Both the position numbers and the translations under genes were made by a program. The notes below the pieces were generated by a model. It had not been told where the DNA came from. It did not search any database and worked only from the letters and a program-made list of their open reading frames with translations. Below, in pieces: positions 35,243-46,678 of a stretch of DNA of 64,000 nucleotides. The DNA is from Serratia quinivorans (GTDB lineage Bacteria > Pseudomonadota > Gammaproteobacteria > Enterobacterales > Enterobacteriaceae): contig UGYN01000002.1 in the NCBI GenBank assembly GCA_900457075.1, positions 5,642,001 through 5,706,000 of the forward strand. The letters are read 5' to 3'. Position 1 is the first letter of the stretch; every line of letters begins with the position of its first letter.

Positions 35243-35308
35243 AACGGGAGCCATCAGGCTCCCGTTCTTATTCAAACGCAAAACACCATTACATGTGTTT
35301 AACGATAG
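35243..35308. repeat. Direct repeat copy B: icd 3' end and terminator
   Basis: AACGGGAGCC/GGCTCCCGTT (35243-35266) is the terminator of icd on the minus strand. It is followed by the real icd stop (35289-35291) and the last coding bases. Together these match copy A at 34675-34741, offset by 568 bp. Confidence 0.75.
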
Positions 35309-36542
35309 CGTCGCCAAACTCTGAACATTTCAGCAGTTTAGCGCCTTCCATCAGGCGTTCGAAGTCATAGGTCACGGTCTTGGCGGCGATGGCGCCTTCA
35401 GTGCCTTTAACAATCAGGTCAGCCGCTTCGAACCAGCCCATGTGACGCAGCATCATTTCTGCAGACAGGATGATGGAACCTGGGTTCACTTTATCCTGAC
35501 CGGCATACTTAGGTGCGGTACCGTGGGTCGCTTCGAACAGTGCGCAATCGGAACCGATGTTGGCACCCGGTGCGATACCGATACCGCCAACCTGTGCAGC
35601 CAGGGCGTCGGAGATGTAGTCACCGTTCAGGTTCATACAGGCAATGACGTCGTATTCAGCCGGACGCAGCAGGATTTGCTGCAGGAAGGCGTCGGCGATC
35701 ACGTCTTTAACCACGATCTCTTTACCGGTGTTCGGGTTCTTGATTTTCAGCCATGGGCCGCCGTCGATCAGTTCGCCGCCGAACTCTTCACGCGCCAGTT
35801 CGTAGCCCCAATCCTTGAAGGCACCTTCGGTGAACTTCATGATGTTGCCTTTGTGAACCAGGGTCACAGAGTCACGGTCGTTGGTGATTGCGTATTCGAT
35901 CGCTGCACGAACCAGACGTTTGGTCCCTTCTTCAGAGCATGGCTTCACGCCGATACCGCATTGCTCTGGGAAGCGGATTTTCTTCACGCCCATTTCGTCG
36001 CGCAGGAACTTGATCACTTTGTCTGCTTCGGCAGAACCGGCTTTCCATTCGATACCCGCATAGATGTCTTCGGCGTTTTCGCGGAAGATCACCATGTCGG
36101 TCAGCTCTGGCTGTTTAACCGGGCTTGGAGTGCCCTGGTAGTAACGCACCGGACGCAGACACACGTACAGGTCCAGTTGCTGGCGCAGGGCCACGTTCAG
36201 GGAGCGAATACCGCCACCGACCGGGGTAGTCAGCGGGCCTTTAATGGCAACGCGGTAGTCACGGATCAGATCCAGGGTTTCTTCCGGCAGCCACACGTCT
36301 TTCCCGTAAACGTGAGTGGATTTTTCACCGGTGTAGATTTCCATCCAGGAGATTTTACGTTCGCCGTGGTAGGCTTTTTTTACTGCTGCATCAACCACGT
36401 GAATCATAGCAGGGGTAACGTCGACGCCAATGCCGTCGCCTTCGATAAACGGAATGATCGGGTTATTCGGAACAACCAGTTTACCCTGGGCATCGACCGT
36501 AATCTTTTTACCTTCTGCCGGAACAACTACTTTGCTTTCCAT
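35289..36542 (-). CDS. icd: NADP-dependent isocitrate dehydrogenase
   Basis: This 417-residue TCA-cycle enzyme converts isocitrate to 2-oxoglutarate and CO2 with NADP. The phosphorylation-site Ser is in [13 protein letters not shown] near residue 113, where AceK inactivates the enzyme in E. coli. Substrate Arg residues and the metal-binding Asp segment ([14 protein letters not shown]) are present. The ATG at 36542 follows AAGGAGAGG. The gene is divergent from rluE. Its 3' end is duplicated downstream. Confidence 0.97.
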   Translation of the reverse strand: MESKVVVPAEGKKITVDAQGKLVVPNNPIIPFIEGDGIGVDVTPAMIHVVDAAVKKAYHGERKISWMEIYTGEKSTHVYGKDVWLPEETLDLIRDYRVAIKGPLTTPVGGGIRSLNVALRQQLDLYVCLRPVRYYQGTPSPVKQPELTDMVIFRENAEDIYAGIEWKAGSAEADKVIKFLRDEMGVKKIRFPEQCGIGVKPCSEEGTKRLVRAAIEYAITNDRDSVTLVHKGNIMKFTEGAFKDWGYELAREEFGGELIDGGPWLKIKNPNTGKEIVVKDVIADAFLQQILLRPAEYDVIACMNLNGDYISDALAAQVGGIGIAPGANIGSDCALFEATHGTAPKYAGQDKVNPGSIILSAEMMLRHMGWFEAADLIVKGTEGAIAAKTVTYDFERLMEGAKLLKCSEFGDAIVKHM

Positions 36543-36640
36543 CAACCTCTCCTTCAAGCGCAATTTTTGTTAATGCTTTGTAAGATGCGTGTAGATACTA
36601 CTGGAATTTTCTGTCCGCGCCAATCCGAAACGGATTCGGT

Positions 36641-36646
36641 TATAAT
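36641..36646 (+). promoter_or_regulatory. Likely -10 element of rluE
   Basis: A perfect TATAAT lies 28 bp before the rluE ATG. A small palindrome (AATCCG-AAA-CGGATT, 36622-36636) lies just upstream, where an operator could act. No good -35 is visible. Confidence 0.45.
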
Positions 36647-36674
36647 GCGCCTATCATCCGTAATCTCAACTGTT

Positions 36675-37301
36675 ATGAAAAAATTCCCTGTTAGAAATCA
36701 CAAAGTTAAACGATTCAGCCAGCCTGCCTCCGCCAAACCCGCTGTCGCACAGGGGCCGCGTCGCGTGGTGTTATTCAATAAACCCTTCGATGTCCTGCCG
36801 CAATTTACCGATGAGGCCGGCCGCGCCACGCTGAAAGAATTCATTCCGTTTCCTGATGTTTACGCCGCCGGACGTCTGGATCGCGACAGCGAAGGATTAT
36901 TGGTATTAACCAATGACGGCAAGCTGCAGGCGCAGCTTACCCAGCCAGGTAAACGCACCGGCAAAGTGTATTACGTGCAGGTAGAAGGCGCGCCGCAGGA
37001 CAACGATTTAGTCTCTTTACGTAACGGAGTCACGCTCAAAGACGGCCCGACGCTGCCGGCCGGTGTGGAGTTGGTGGCCGAACCGCAGTGGCTATGGCCG
37101 CGCAATCCGCCGATCCGCGAGCGCAAGTCGATCCCCACTGCCTGGCTGAAAATCACCCTGTATGAGGGACGAAACCGCCAGGTACGTCGCATGACTGCAC
37201 ATATCGGCTTCCCTACCCTGCGACTGATTCGCTACAGTATGGGTAATATTTCATTGGGCGAACTGCAACCCGGTGAATGGAAATGCCTTGATTCGCTTTA
37301 A
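36675..37301 (+). CDS. rluE: 23S rRNA pseudouridine(2457) synthase RluE
   Basis: This 208-residue RsuA-type pseudouridine synthase has catalytic Asp in [19 protein letters not shown] (about residues 66-84) and the C-terminal family motif [21 protein letters not shown]. RluE modifies U2457 of 23S rRNA. The frame is open far upstream, antisense to icd, but the ATG at 36675 matches the normal N-terminus MKKFPVRNH and lies just after a -10 element. nudJ follows. Confidence 0.95.
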   Translation: MKKFPVRNHKVKRFSQPASAKPAVAQGPRRVVLFNKPFDVLPQFTDEAGRATLKEFIPFPDVYAAGRLDRDSEGLLVLTNDGKLQAQLTQPGKRTGKVYYVQVEGAPQDNDLVSLRNGVTLKDGPTLPAGVELVAEPQWLWPRNPPIRERKSIPTAWLKITLYEGRNRQVRRMTAHIGFPTLRLIRYSMGNISLGELQPGEWKCLDSL

Positions 37302-37335
37302 TCCGCCCGTCAATCCGTCGCTGTAAGGGGCCGCC

Positions 37336-37782
37336 ATGTTTAAACCGCACGTTACCGTTGCCTGCGTGGTTCACGCCGCCGGCAAGTTTTTAATCGTCGA
37401 AGAGACCATTAACAGCAAGGCACTCTGGAACCAGCCGGCCGGTCATCTTGAAGCCGACGAAACCCTGATTCAGGCCGCCGAACGCGAGCTGTGGGAAGAA
37501 ACCGGCATTCGCGCCACGCCGCAGTCGTTCCTCAAACTGCACCAGTGGATCGCGCCGGACAACACGCCGTTTCTGCGCTTTTGCTTTGTCATTGAGCTGG
37601 AGCAGCAACTGCCGACCGAGCCGCACGACAGTGATATCGACCGTTGTTTGTGGCTGAGCGCCGAAGAGATTTTGCATGCGCCCAACCTGCGCTCCGCTCT
37701 GGTCGCCGAAAGCATTCGTTGTTACCAGCAGCCGGAACGCTACCCGCTGTCGCTGGTCAGCAGCTATGACTGGCCATTCTGA
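37336..37782 (+). CDS. nudJ: Nudix hydrolase NudJ (HMP-PP phosphatase)
   Basis: The 148-residue protein has a complete Nudix box: Gly, five residues, Glu, then REL-x-EE-x-G (GHLEADE ... RELWEETGI, about residues 37-59). NudJ dephosphorylates hydroxymethylpyrimidine pyrophosphate and nucleoside di/triphosphates in E. coli. It lies between rluE and mnmA, the usual enterobacterial position. AAGGGG precedes the ATG. Confidence 0.94.
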   Translation: MFKPHVTVACVVHAAGKFLIVEETINSKALWNQPAGHLEADETLIQAAERELWEETGIRATPQSFLKLHQWIAPDNTPFLRFCFVIELEQQLPTEPHDSDIDRCLWLSAEEILHAPNLRSALVAESIRCYQQPERYPLSLVSSYDWPF

Positions 37783-37877
37783 GATGAATAAGTGCCGTGC
37801 GCCGACGAGGGCAACGTGGTAAAATCCTGCGCTTGTTTTTTATCAGCACGGTTAGTGTTCAAGTTCGCGAGATCCCC

Positions 37878-38981
37878 ATGTCAGACAACAGCCAGAAAAA
37901 AGTAATCGTCGGTATGTCCGGCGGCGTCGACTCTTCCGTTACTGCCTATCTGTTACAGCAACAGGGCTATCAGGTCGCTGGGCTGTTTATGAAGAACTGG
38001 GAAGAAGACGACGATGAAGAGTACTGCTCCGCAGCGACCGATCTGGCCGATGCACAAGCGGTATGCGACAAACTCGGCATCGAACTGCACACGGTGAATT
38101 TCGCGGCAGAGTACTGGGACAACGTGTTTGAACTGTTCCTGGAAGAGTACAAGGCCGGCCGCACGCCGAACCCGGACATCCTGTGCAATAAAGAAATCAA
38201 ATTCAAAGCCTTCCTGGAATTCGCCGCAGAAGATCTGGGGGCAGACTTTATCGCCACCGGCCACTACGTGCGTCGCCAGGACGTGGACGGCAAAAGTCGT
38301 CTGCTGCGCGGTGTCGACGGCAACAAAGACCAGAGCTATTTCCTCTACACCCTGAGCCACGAGCAGGTTGCACAAAGCCTGTTCCCGGTCGGTGAGCTGG
38401 AAAAACCAGAGGTGCGCCGCATCGCTGAACAGCTGGAACTGGTTACCGCCAAGAAAAAAGATTCCACCGGTATCTGCTTTATCGGCGAACGCAAATTCCG
38501 CGATTTCCTCGGCCGTTATCTGCCGGCTCAGCCAGGGCCGATTGTCAGCGTCGACGGCCAGACCGTCGGTGAACACCAGGGCCTGATGTACCACACCCTG
38601 GGCCAGCGCAAAGGGCTGGGCATCGGCGGCATGAAAGACAGCAGTGAAGATCCATGGTACGTGGTGGACAAAGACGTCGCCAACAACGTGCTGGTGGTCG
38701 CGCAGGGGCATGAGCATCCGCGCCTGATGTCCGTCGGGCTGATCGCGCAGCAACTGCATTGGGTCGATCGCCTGCCGCTGAGCGGGCCATTCCGCTGTAC
38801 GGTGAAAACCCGTTATCGCCAGCAGGATATTCCTTGCACCGTCACCCCGCTCGACGAACAACGCATTGAAGTGCGTTTCGACGAGCCGGTCGCCGCCGTC
38901 ACCCCAGGTCAGTCAGCCGTGTTCTATCAGGATGAAATCTGCCTCGGCGGCGGCATTATCGAACAGCGTTTACAGGAGTAA
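37878..38981 (+). CDS. mnmA: tRNA-specific 2-thiouridylase MnmA
   Basis: The 367-residue enzyme puts the 2-thio group on wobble U34 of Lys, Glu and Gln tRNAs, using sulfur relayed by IscS/TusE. The PP-loop GMSGGVDSS is at 12-20. The two catalytic cysteines are Cys103 (ILCNKEIKF) and Cys200 ([12 protein letters not shown]). I choose the ATG at 37878, the usual start (MSDNSQKKV); the longer frame to 37797 is not supported. hflD begins 2 bp after the stop. Confidence 0.95.
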   Translation: MSDNSQKKVIVGMSGGVDSSVTAYLLQQQGYQVAGLFMKNWEEDDDEEYCSAATDLADAQAVCDKLGIELHTVNFAAEYWDNVFELFLEEYKAGRTPNPDILCNKEIKFKAFLEFAAEDLGADFIATGHYVRRQDVDGKSRLLRGVDGNKDQSYFLYTLSHEQVAQSLFPVGELEKPEVRRIAEQLELVTAKKKDSTGICFIGERKFRDFLGRYLPAQPGPIVSVDGQTVGEHQGLMYHTLGQRKGLGIGGMKDSSEDPWYVVDKDVANNVLVVAQGHEHPRLMSVGLIAQQLHWVDRLPLSGPFRCTVKTRYRQQDIPCTVTPLDEQRIEVRFDEPVAAVTPGQSAVFYQDEICLGGGIIEQRLQE

Positions 38982-38983
38982 TC

Positions 38984-41003
<2,020 letters not shown>

Positions 41004-41021
41004 TCGCCATACGGCGAAAAC

Positions 41022-41050
41022 AAAGAGGCGGCCAAATGGCCGCCTCTTTT
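41022..41050. terminator. Bidirectional terminator, purB / acetyltransferase
   Basis: AAAGAGGCGGCC and GGCCGCCTCTTT form a perfect 12-bp stem with an AAAT loop and T/A tracts on both sides, between two convergent genes. Confidence 0.88.
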
Positions 41051-41054
41051 ATTT

Positions 41055-41756
41055 TTACTGCATTAAATCCTGCAGCCGTCTTTTCTGCAGCCCTTGCGCA
41101 TTGAAGTTGTCAGGGTTCAGCCATTGCTCAAACCCCGCCTTGATGATCGGCCAGCGGTCGGCAGTAATGGCAAACCAGTCGGTATCGCGGCTGCGGCCCT
41201 TGGTGACCAGCGCATGCCTGAAAGTGCCCTCATAATTGAAGCCAAATCTCGCCGCGGCCCGTCTGGAGGGGGCGTTATGGCTATCGCACTTCCATTCACA
41301 GCGACGATAACCCAAGTCCTCAAACAGGTGTCGCAACATCAGATAAATCGCTTCGGTGGCGCTCGAGTGCTGCTTCATCGCCGGTGACCAACTGACATGG
41401 CCAATCTCCGCCACGCCGTTAGCTTCATCGATGCGCATATAGGCAACCGTCCCGACCAGACTCTGGCTTGCGCGGTCAAACACCGTCAGGTTCACCAACG
41501 TGGGGTTCGCCTGCAGGGTGGTCAGATGCTGCAACATGGCTGCAAGGCTTTCCGGCCGTTCTATCGATAAATAGGTCCAGTCGCGGCCATCGGGTGCCTG
41601 CTGGAAAGCACTGAACAACGCGGCATGATCGCGCTGTGGCTCAAGCCGTTCCAGGCGACAAAAGCGCCCGTCAAGCGTCTCACCGCCGGGCCGTTTCACC
41701 GCCTGCCAATCGGCTAATGGCTCACCCACCGGCTGGCCGAATTGATTGATCACCAT
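41055..41756 (-). CDS. GNAT acetyltransferase, RimJ/RimL-like
   Basis: The 233-residue protein has a GNAT fold of the ribosomal-protein acetyltransferase type: LVGTVAYMRID, EIGHVSWSP, then the Q/R-x-x-S-x-A-like acetyl-CoA segment KQHSSATEAIYLML and RRCEWKCDSHNAPSRRAAARFGFNYEG. The C-terminal motif GRSRDTDWFAI is shared with acetyltransferases that modify small molecules or proteins; the substrate is unknown. It lies 20 bp downstream of the next GNAT gene, so the two are probably co-transcribed. Confidence 0.85.
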   Translation of the reverse strand: MVINQFGQPVGEPLADWQAVKRPGGETLDGRFCRLERLEPQRDHAALFSAFQQAPDGRDWTYLSIERPESLAAMLQHLTTLQANPTLVNLTVFDRASQSLVGTVAYMRIDEANGVAEIGHVSWSPAMKQHSSATEAIYLMLRHLFEDLGYRRCEWKCDSHNAPSRRAAARFGFNYEGTFRHALVTKGRSRDTDWFAITADRWPIIKAGFEQWLNPDNFNAQGLQKRRLQDLMQ

Positions 41757-41776
41757 AAAGCCTCCGCAACCTGAAA

Positions 41777-42229
41777 TTAACGTTCGTAAATAATAAACGA
41801 AGTTCTTTTACCTATTTTATCGTACAGCGAACGGGCCGGAGAATTATATTCCTGCGTCGCCCAATAAACCCGATCGCAGCCCCTTTCATCCGCCAACCGA
41901 TAAGCCTGATCAAATAATTTTTCTGACACTTTCTTGCCGCGTGCCGCGGGTGAAACATAGAGATCTTCAATATAACAATAGCCGACAGAACTCCAGGTTG
42001 AAGGGTGGAATATAAGATTCATCAATCCCAACAGCTTGCCGTCTTTATCTTCCGCCACCAGGCCATAAACCTGCGATTCTTCACATAAACGTTCGAAGGT
42101 ATGGTCGGTAACCTGCGCCGAAATATCTGCCCGATAAAAATGAAGATATCCCTGCCAAAGATCCAACCATTGTAACTTATCATCGGTTTGTATTCTGCGT
42201 ACTACTACTTCACTGTTTACTGGATGCAT
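41777..42229 (-). CDS. GNAT acetyltransferase (150 aa)
   Basis: The 150-residue single-domain GNAT protein has the acetyl-CoA loop VSPAARGKKVSEKLFDQAYRL and the following ATQEYNSPARSLYDKIGKRT segment typical of small-molecule or amino-acid acetyltransferases. Substrate unknown. It is the upstream gene of the two-acetyltransferase unit. Confidence 0.82.
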   Translation of the reverse strand: MHPVNSEVVVRRIQTDDKLQWLDLWQGYLHFYRADISAQVTDHTFERLCEESQVYGLVAEDKDGKLLGLMNLIFHPSTWSSVGYCYIEDLYVSPAARGKKVSEKLFDQAYRLADERGCDRVYWATQEYNSPARSLYDKIGKRTSFIIYER

Positions 42230-42352
42230 GTTGCCTCACCGGTTTTTCTAAGAAAAAGTAACGTAATACCAACAGGATACACCGGTCAATGCAGCCTGAA
42301 CACAGACCAATTAATAACAACGAGCAGACCAATTTTAGCGACCTGACTGCCT

Positions 42353-43870
42353 TTAGCCTGGCACCGGTAACGAATCAAAAATGCAGGATAACTTTTTGAT
42401 AAATTTTACAATCTCGTCGGGTGTATAGGCAGCAAAGCCAAATACCAACGCCCCGTCACTTGGCGAATGGGTATAAAAATCAATCAGCCCGTAGACCCTC
42501 ATGTCCTGCGCTGCGGCAGCCTGAATCAACCGCCGCTCGGTAGCCGCGTCCTTCAATGGGCAAACCAATTGCAGCCCGCCCTGCGGTAACCGTGGTTGAG
42601 TCCAGGCGGCAAGATACTGATGCACCGCCGCATGCAAAATCTCCAGCCGGGCCTGATATATCTTGCGCATACTCCTTAAATGTTCGGCATAGAAATCTTC
42701 ATTGATAAATTTAAATAACGTCATTTGCGGCAGGGCCGAAGTATATCCATCCTGGAATTGTTTGGCGGCCACCATGGGTTTAATTAGCTGTGGCGGAACA
42801 ATAAGAAAACCAATGCGCAACCCTGGAAAAAGGCTTTTGCTGAAAGTACCGATATATAAAGTTCGCTGATATTGATCCAGCCCCTGCAACGCTGCGGTAG
42901 TCAGGCCGTTATAATTGAATTCGGAATCGTAATCATCTTCAAGGATCCAGGCCTTTTCACGCTGCGCCCATGCCAACAGTTTTAATCTTCGTTCAATACT
43001 GAGTGAATGCCCCAGCGGATAATGGTGGGACGGCGTAATATAAACGCCCCGTCCGCCCTCTTCGGTGTTTATTAACGCATCAATATCCATACCACAGGGA
43101 TCCACCCCTATCGGCTGGGCGATTAATCCCGCCGACTGAACCAACTTTTTAGCACCCTGATAGCCGGGTTCTTCCACAAAAACCCGGTCGCCGGGATTAA
43201 ACAGCACCTGAGTACACAGCGAGAGCGCCTGCTGGGAGCTGGTCACCACAATCACCTGTTCCGTACCGGCTTTAACCCCTCTTTCGCGCCGCAGATACTC
43301 GATGATTTCCTCTCTCAACTCCACCAGCCCCTGTGGATCGGCATAACCCAGCAGGTATTCCGCCCCCTGTCGCACCGCCTGCCTTTCCAGTTGCAGCCAG
43401 CTGTCGATGGGGAACAAGCGCAAATCGGGCAATGAGGGGGTCAATGAGCCGCTGCGGCGGGTATGCGGAGCATGGGCGGCAATCAGCAAGGAACGGCCAT
43501 GCGCACTCAACTCCCGCTCCACCAGCAAGGCCTGGTCGGTGCTGTCAGTGGCCAGCAGTTCACGACCGATCAGGGTATCTTGCTGGTAGCTGACAAAGCT
43601 ACCGCGCCCAACGGCACGGGCAATATAGCCCTCCGCTTCCAGTTGGGCATAGGTCTGTTCGACGGTATCGCGTGAAACCGCCAATCGAGCCGCCAGAACC
43701 CGGCTGGGCGGCAGCTTTGCCAGGTAGCTCAGTTCGCCCGCCGTCACCTGCTGTTTGATTGTCAGATGCAGCGCAGCCTTACGCGTCATTCCTTGTCGTA
43801 AATGCTGAATAAAGCTTGCCTGTATCGCATCTGGAGAAACGTCCTGCTGGCTGTCACCGCTGTGTTTCAT
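42353..43870 (-). CDS. MocR/PdxR-type regulator (GntR HTH plus aminotransferase)
   Basis: The 505-residue protein has an N-terminal winged helix of the GntR family (about 15-85, with LPPSRVLAARLAVSRDTVEQTY) fused to a type I aminotransferase-like domain. The PLP-binding Lys is in GTFSKSLFPGLRIGF near residue 325. MocR regulators use PLP chemistry to sense metabolites; PdxR controls vitamin B6 synthesis in other bacteria. No pdx gene is adjacent. It is divergent from the gluconate dehydrogenase operon, with a perfect FNR box and a dyad in the gap. Confidence 0.87.
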   Translation of the reverse strand: MKHSGDSQQDVSPDAIQASFIQHLRQGMTRKAALHLTIKQQVTAGELSYLAKLPPSRVLAARLAVSRDTVEQTYAQLEAEGYIARAVGRGSFVSYQQDTLIGRELLATDSTDQALLVERELSAHGRSLLIAAHAPHTRRSGSLTPSLPDLRLFPIDSWLQLERQAVRQGAEYLLGYADPQGLVELREEIIEYLRRERGVKAGTEQVIVVTSSQQALSLCTQVLFNPGDRVFVEEPGYQGAKKLVQSAGLIAQPIGVDPCGMDIDALINTEEGGRGVYITPSHHYPLGHSLSIERRLKLLAWAQREKAWILEDDYDSEFNYNGLTTAALQGLDQYQRTLYIGTFSKSLFPGLRIGFLIVPPQLIKPMVAAKQFQDGYTSALPQMTLFKFINEDFYAEHLRSMRKIYQARLEILHAAVHQYLAAWTQPRLPQGGLQLVCPLKDAATERRLIQAAAAQDMRVYGLIDFYTHSPSDGALVFGFAAYTPDEIVKFIKKLSCIFDSLPVPG

Positions 43871-43935
43871 GCTATTGCGTCTCTGAGATCTTCCGTACCG
43901 CTGGAGGATAAACCAGCACTGGAGATGTTGAATAA

Positions 43936-43949
43936 TTGATCTAAATCAA
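43936..43949. promoter_or_regulatory. Perfect FNR box
   Basis: TTGAT-CTAA-ATCAA fits the FNR consensus TTGAT-N4-ATCAA exactly. It lies 66 bp upstream of the MocR start and 216 bp upstream of the gluconate dehydrogenase operon. Which promoter it acts on is not clear. Confidence 0.65.
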
Positions 43950-44022
43950 TCTAGTTGTGAACAAAATGTTTTGAAACAGATCATCCATTGTTTCATTCAG
44001 AGCGCCAGCCCTAAACTAATAC

Positions 44023-44054
44023 AACCATACCAGTAGCTTGCTACTAATGTGGTT
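44023..44054. promoter_or_regulatory. 32-bp dyad before the gluconate dehydrogenase operon
   Basis: AACCA-N4-AGTAGC-TT-GCTACT-N4-TGGTT is a symmetric dyad centred at 44038.5, about 126 bp before the operon start. It has the size of an operator for a dimeric or tetrameric regulator. The binding protein is not known; the adjacent MocR protein is one candidate. Confidence 0.55.
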
Positions 44055-44164
44055 ATCTACTTTTAATTACCCATCCCCGCCTGTTTGCCGCTGCTGGATA
44101 GCAGCGGTGTAGGTCTGTATTGCCTGCGCGGGCATTTATTGTGAAGCATGTTCAAGGTGGAATT

Positions 44165-44881
44165 ATGTCACAACAGCACAACCCTACGCCGCCCCGGCGT
44201 AACTTTCTCAAAAAGACCCTGGCGTTAATCCCGTTGGCTGCCGCCGGTAGCAGCATTCTGGCACTGGATGCCAAGGCCGCCCCCGCTGCCGGTGTAGCGG
44301 ATCACTATGTTCCGGTCTATTTCAACGCCGACGAATGGCGTTTTCTGCTGGCGGCCTGCGATCGGTTGATCCCCACTGACGATAACGGCCCAGGCGCGGT
44401 CGATCAGGGCGTACCGGTGTTTATCGATCGTCAAATGGAAGCCCCTTACGGCCACGGCGGCTTGTGGTATATGCACCCGCCGTTCATTCCCTCCCCGCCG
44501 CAACTGGGTTATCAGTCCAAGCTGACGCCGCGCGAAACCTACCGAATAGGCATTCGCGAAATCAATGCGCACTGTCAGCAACAGTTCCAAAAGGCGTTTG
44601 CCGATCTCGAACACGCTGAGCAGGAACAACTGCTGGCGGCGCTGGAGCACGGCCAGTTGGATTCTGAAGACTTACCCGGCAAGGCATTTTTTGACCAGTT
44701 ACTCACCAACACCACAGAGGGCTATCTGGCCGATCCGCTGCATAGCGGCAACCAGACGCTGGCGTCATGGAAAATGATCGGTTTCCCCGGCGCGCGCGCG
44801 GATTACACCGACTGGGTCAATCGTCCCAATCAGCCTTATCCCCTCGGCCCGGTCAGTATCTCAAGCAAAAGGAATGCATAA
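44165..44881 (+). CDS. Gluconate 2-dehydrogenase, small (gamma) subunit
   Basis: From the ATG at 44165 the 238-residue protein begins with a Tat signal (PPRRNFLKKTLALIPLAAAG). The mature part matches the gluconate 2-dehydrogenase subunit 3 family (WRFLLAACDRLIPTDDNGPGA near residue 60). It pairs with the flavoprotein subunit and is thought to carry it through the Tat pathway. Its TAA is directly followed by the ATG of the flavoprotein gene. Confidence 0.9.
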   Translation: MSQQHNPTPPRRNFLKKTLALIPLAAAGSSILALDAKAAPAAGVADHYVPVYFNADEWRFLLAACDRLIPTDDNGPGAVDQGVPVFIDRQMEAPYGHGGLWYMHPPFIPSPPQLGYQSKLTPRETYRIGIREINAHCQQQFQKAFADLEHAEQEQLLAALEHGQLDSEDLPGKAFFDQLLTNTTEGYLADPLHSGNQTLASWKMIGFPGARADYTDWVNRPNQPYPLGPVSISSKRNA

Positions 44882-46660
44882 ATGAGCGCAATTAAAAAGC
44901 CACCGGTAGACGTGGTCATCGTCGGATTTGGCTGGACCGGCGCCATCATGGGAATGGAATTAACCGAAAGCGGTTTGAGCGTGCTGGCGCTGGAGCGTGG
45001 CGAGCAACGCGATACCTACCCGGACTTTGCCTATCCGCGCATTGCCGACGAACTGACCTACGGCATTCGCATGAAACTAATGCAGGCAATGGCCAACGAA
45101 ACGGTCACCGTGCGCCACACCCCGGCGGATTTCGCCGTGCCCTACCGTCAACTGGGCTCATTTTTGCCGGGTAACGGCGTTGGCGGTGCCGGCGTCCACT
45201 GGAATGGCATGCATTGGCGGGCTTTGCCCTCCGACTTAAAGCTACACACCACCCTCAACGAAAAATACGGTGCCAAGTGGATCCCGGAAGGCATGACGCT
45301 GCAGGACTATCCGTTGAGTTACCAGGAGCTGGAACCTTACTTCGACAAGTTCGAAAAGGTCTGCGGCACCGCGGGTAAAGCCGGCAATCTTCGCGGGCAA
45401 ATCATCAAGGGCGGCAACCCGTTCGAAGGGCCACGCAACAGCGAATACCCCACTCCGGCGCTGAAACGGCTCTATTCCGGTTCGCTGTTTGCCCCCGCGG
45501 CGGAATCACTGGGTTATCACCCCTTCAGCGTGCCCGCCGCCAACTGCTCCGAGCCTTACACCAATCCCTATGGCGTACAGCTCGGCCCCTGCAACTACTG
45601 CGGTTACTGCGAACGTTTTGGCTGCTTTATGTATTCCAAGGCCTCGCCGCAGAGCACCATCCTGCCGGTGCTGACCCAACGTAAAAACTTTGAGCTACGT
45701 ACCCAGTCGCAGGTGATCAAAGTGAATCTGGACAGCACGGGCAAGAAAGCCACCGGCGTCACCTACATCAACGCTCAGGGGCAAGAGGTGGAGCAACCGG
45801 CCGATCTGGTGATACTCAGCGCCTTCCAGCTGCATAACGTCCGCCTGCTGCTGCTGTCCGGCATTGGCAAACCTTATAACCCGGTGACCGGCGAAGGCGT
45901 GGTCGGCAAGAATTACGCCTATCAGATGAACAGCAATGTTTCGCTGTTCTACGACAAGGATATCCACTTCAATCCCTTTATCGGTGCCGGGGCCGCCGGT
46001 ACGGTGATCGACGATCTGAACGGTGAGAATTTCAATCATGCCGATTTGGGCTTTATCGGCGGCGCCTATATCTCCGCCACCCGCACCGGCGGCCGACCGC
46101 TGCAGCAGATGATGCTGCCGGCGGGCACCCCAACCTGGGGCAGCGGCTGGAAACAAGGCATCAAAGATAACTATCTGCACAGCATGAGCATCAACTCCGA
46201 AGGCTCGGTGATGCCGTACCGCGATTGCTATCTGGATTTGGATCCTACTTACAAGGACGGTTACGGCCTGCCGCTGTTGCGCATGACTTTTGACTGGAAG
46301 GACAACGAGATCAAAATGACCCAGCACATCACCGGCAAAATGGTGGATATTGCCAAAGTGATGAAACCCAAGCAGATGTCGGTATCGGTGATGAAAGCCG
46401 GCGATCATTACGACGTGCGGCCTTACCAGTCGACCCATACCACCGGCGGGGCCATTACCGGCGATAATCCGGCCACCAGCGTGGTGAATAAATACCTGCA
46501 ATGCTGGGACGTGCCAAACGTGTTTGTCACCGGTGCCTGTGCCTTCCCACAGAATCTGGCCTATAACCCCACCGGCATCGTTGGCGCATTGGCCTACTAC
46601 TCGGCAGAGGCGATCCGCACCCAGTATTTGAAAAATCCCGGTCCCCTGGTTCAGGCCTGA
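44882..46660 (+). CDS. Gluconate 2-dehydrogenase, FAD (alpha) subunit
   Basis: The 592-residue GMC-family flavoprotein has an N-terminal FAD motif GFGWTGAIMGMELTESG (about 15-31) and the C-terminal GMC segment CDVP/FVTGACAFPQNLAYNPTGIVGAL. A cysteine-rich stretch near 240 (CNYCGYCERFGCF) resembles the iron-sulfur-binding region of related dehydrogenases. The complex oxidises D-gluconate to 2-ketogluconate in the periplasm and passes electrons through cytochrome c to ubiquinone. It has no signal of its own and is probably exported with the gamma subunit. Confidence 0.9.
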   Translation: MSAIKKPPVDVVIVGFGWTGAIMGMELTESGLSVLALERGEQRDTYPDFAYPRIADELTYGIRMKLMQAMANETVTVRHTPADFAVPYRQLGSFLPGNGVGGAGVHWNGMHWRALPSDLKLHTTLNEKYGAKWIPEGMTLQDYPLSYQELEPYFDKFEKVCGTAGKAGNLRGQIIKGGNPFEGPRNSEYPTPALKRLYSGSLFAPAAESLGYHPFSVPAANCSEPYTNPYGVQLGPCNYCGYCERFGCFMYSKASPQSTILPVLTQRKNFELRTQSQVIKVNLDSTGKKATGVTYINAQGQEVEQPADLVILSAFQLHNVRLLLLSGIGKPYNPVTGEGVVGKNYAYQMNSNVSLFYDKDIHFNPFIGAGAAGTVIDDLNGENFNHADLGFIGGAYISATRTGGRPLQQMMLPAGTPTWGSGWKQGIKDNYLHSMSINSEGSVMPYRDCYLDLDPTYKDGYGLPLLRMTFDWKDNEIKMTQHITGKMVDIAKVMKPKQMSVSVMKAGDHYDVRPYQSTHTTGGAITGDNPATSVVNKYLQCWDVPNVFVTGACAFPQNLAYNPTGIVGALAYYSAEAIRTQYLKNPGPLVQA

Positions 46661-46678
46661 TAGCATAAGGAGCTTCAC

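Noticed and set aside
35442..36674. Long open frame antisense to icd running into rluE
   Set aside because: It is the complementary frame of a highly expressed gene with biased codons. The real rluE start at 36675 has the expected N-terminus.
37953..38861. A 302-codon minus-strand frame over mnmA
   Set aside because: Shadow of mnmA, which has both catalytic cysteines and the PP-loop in the plus frame.
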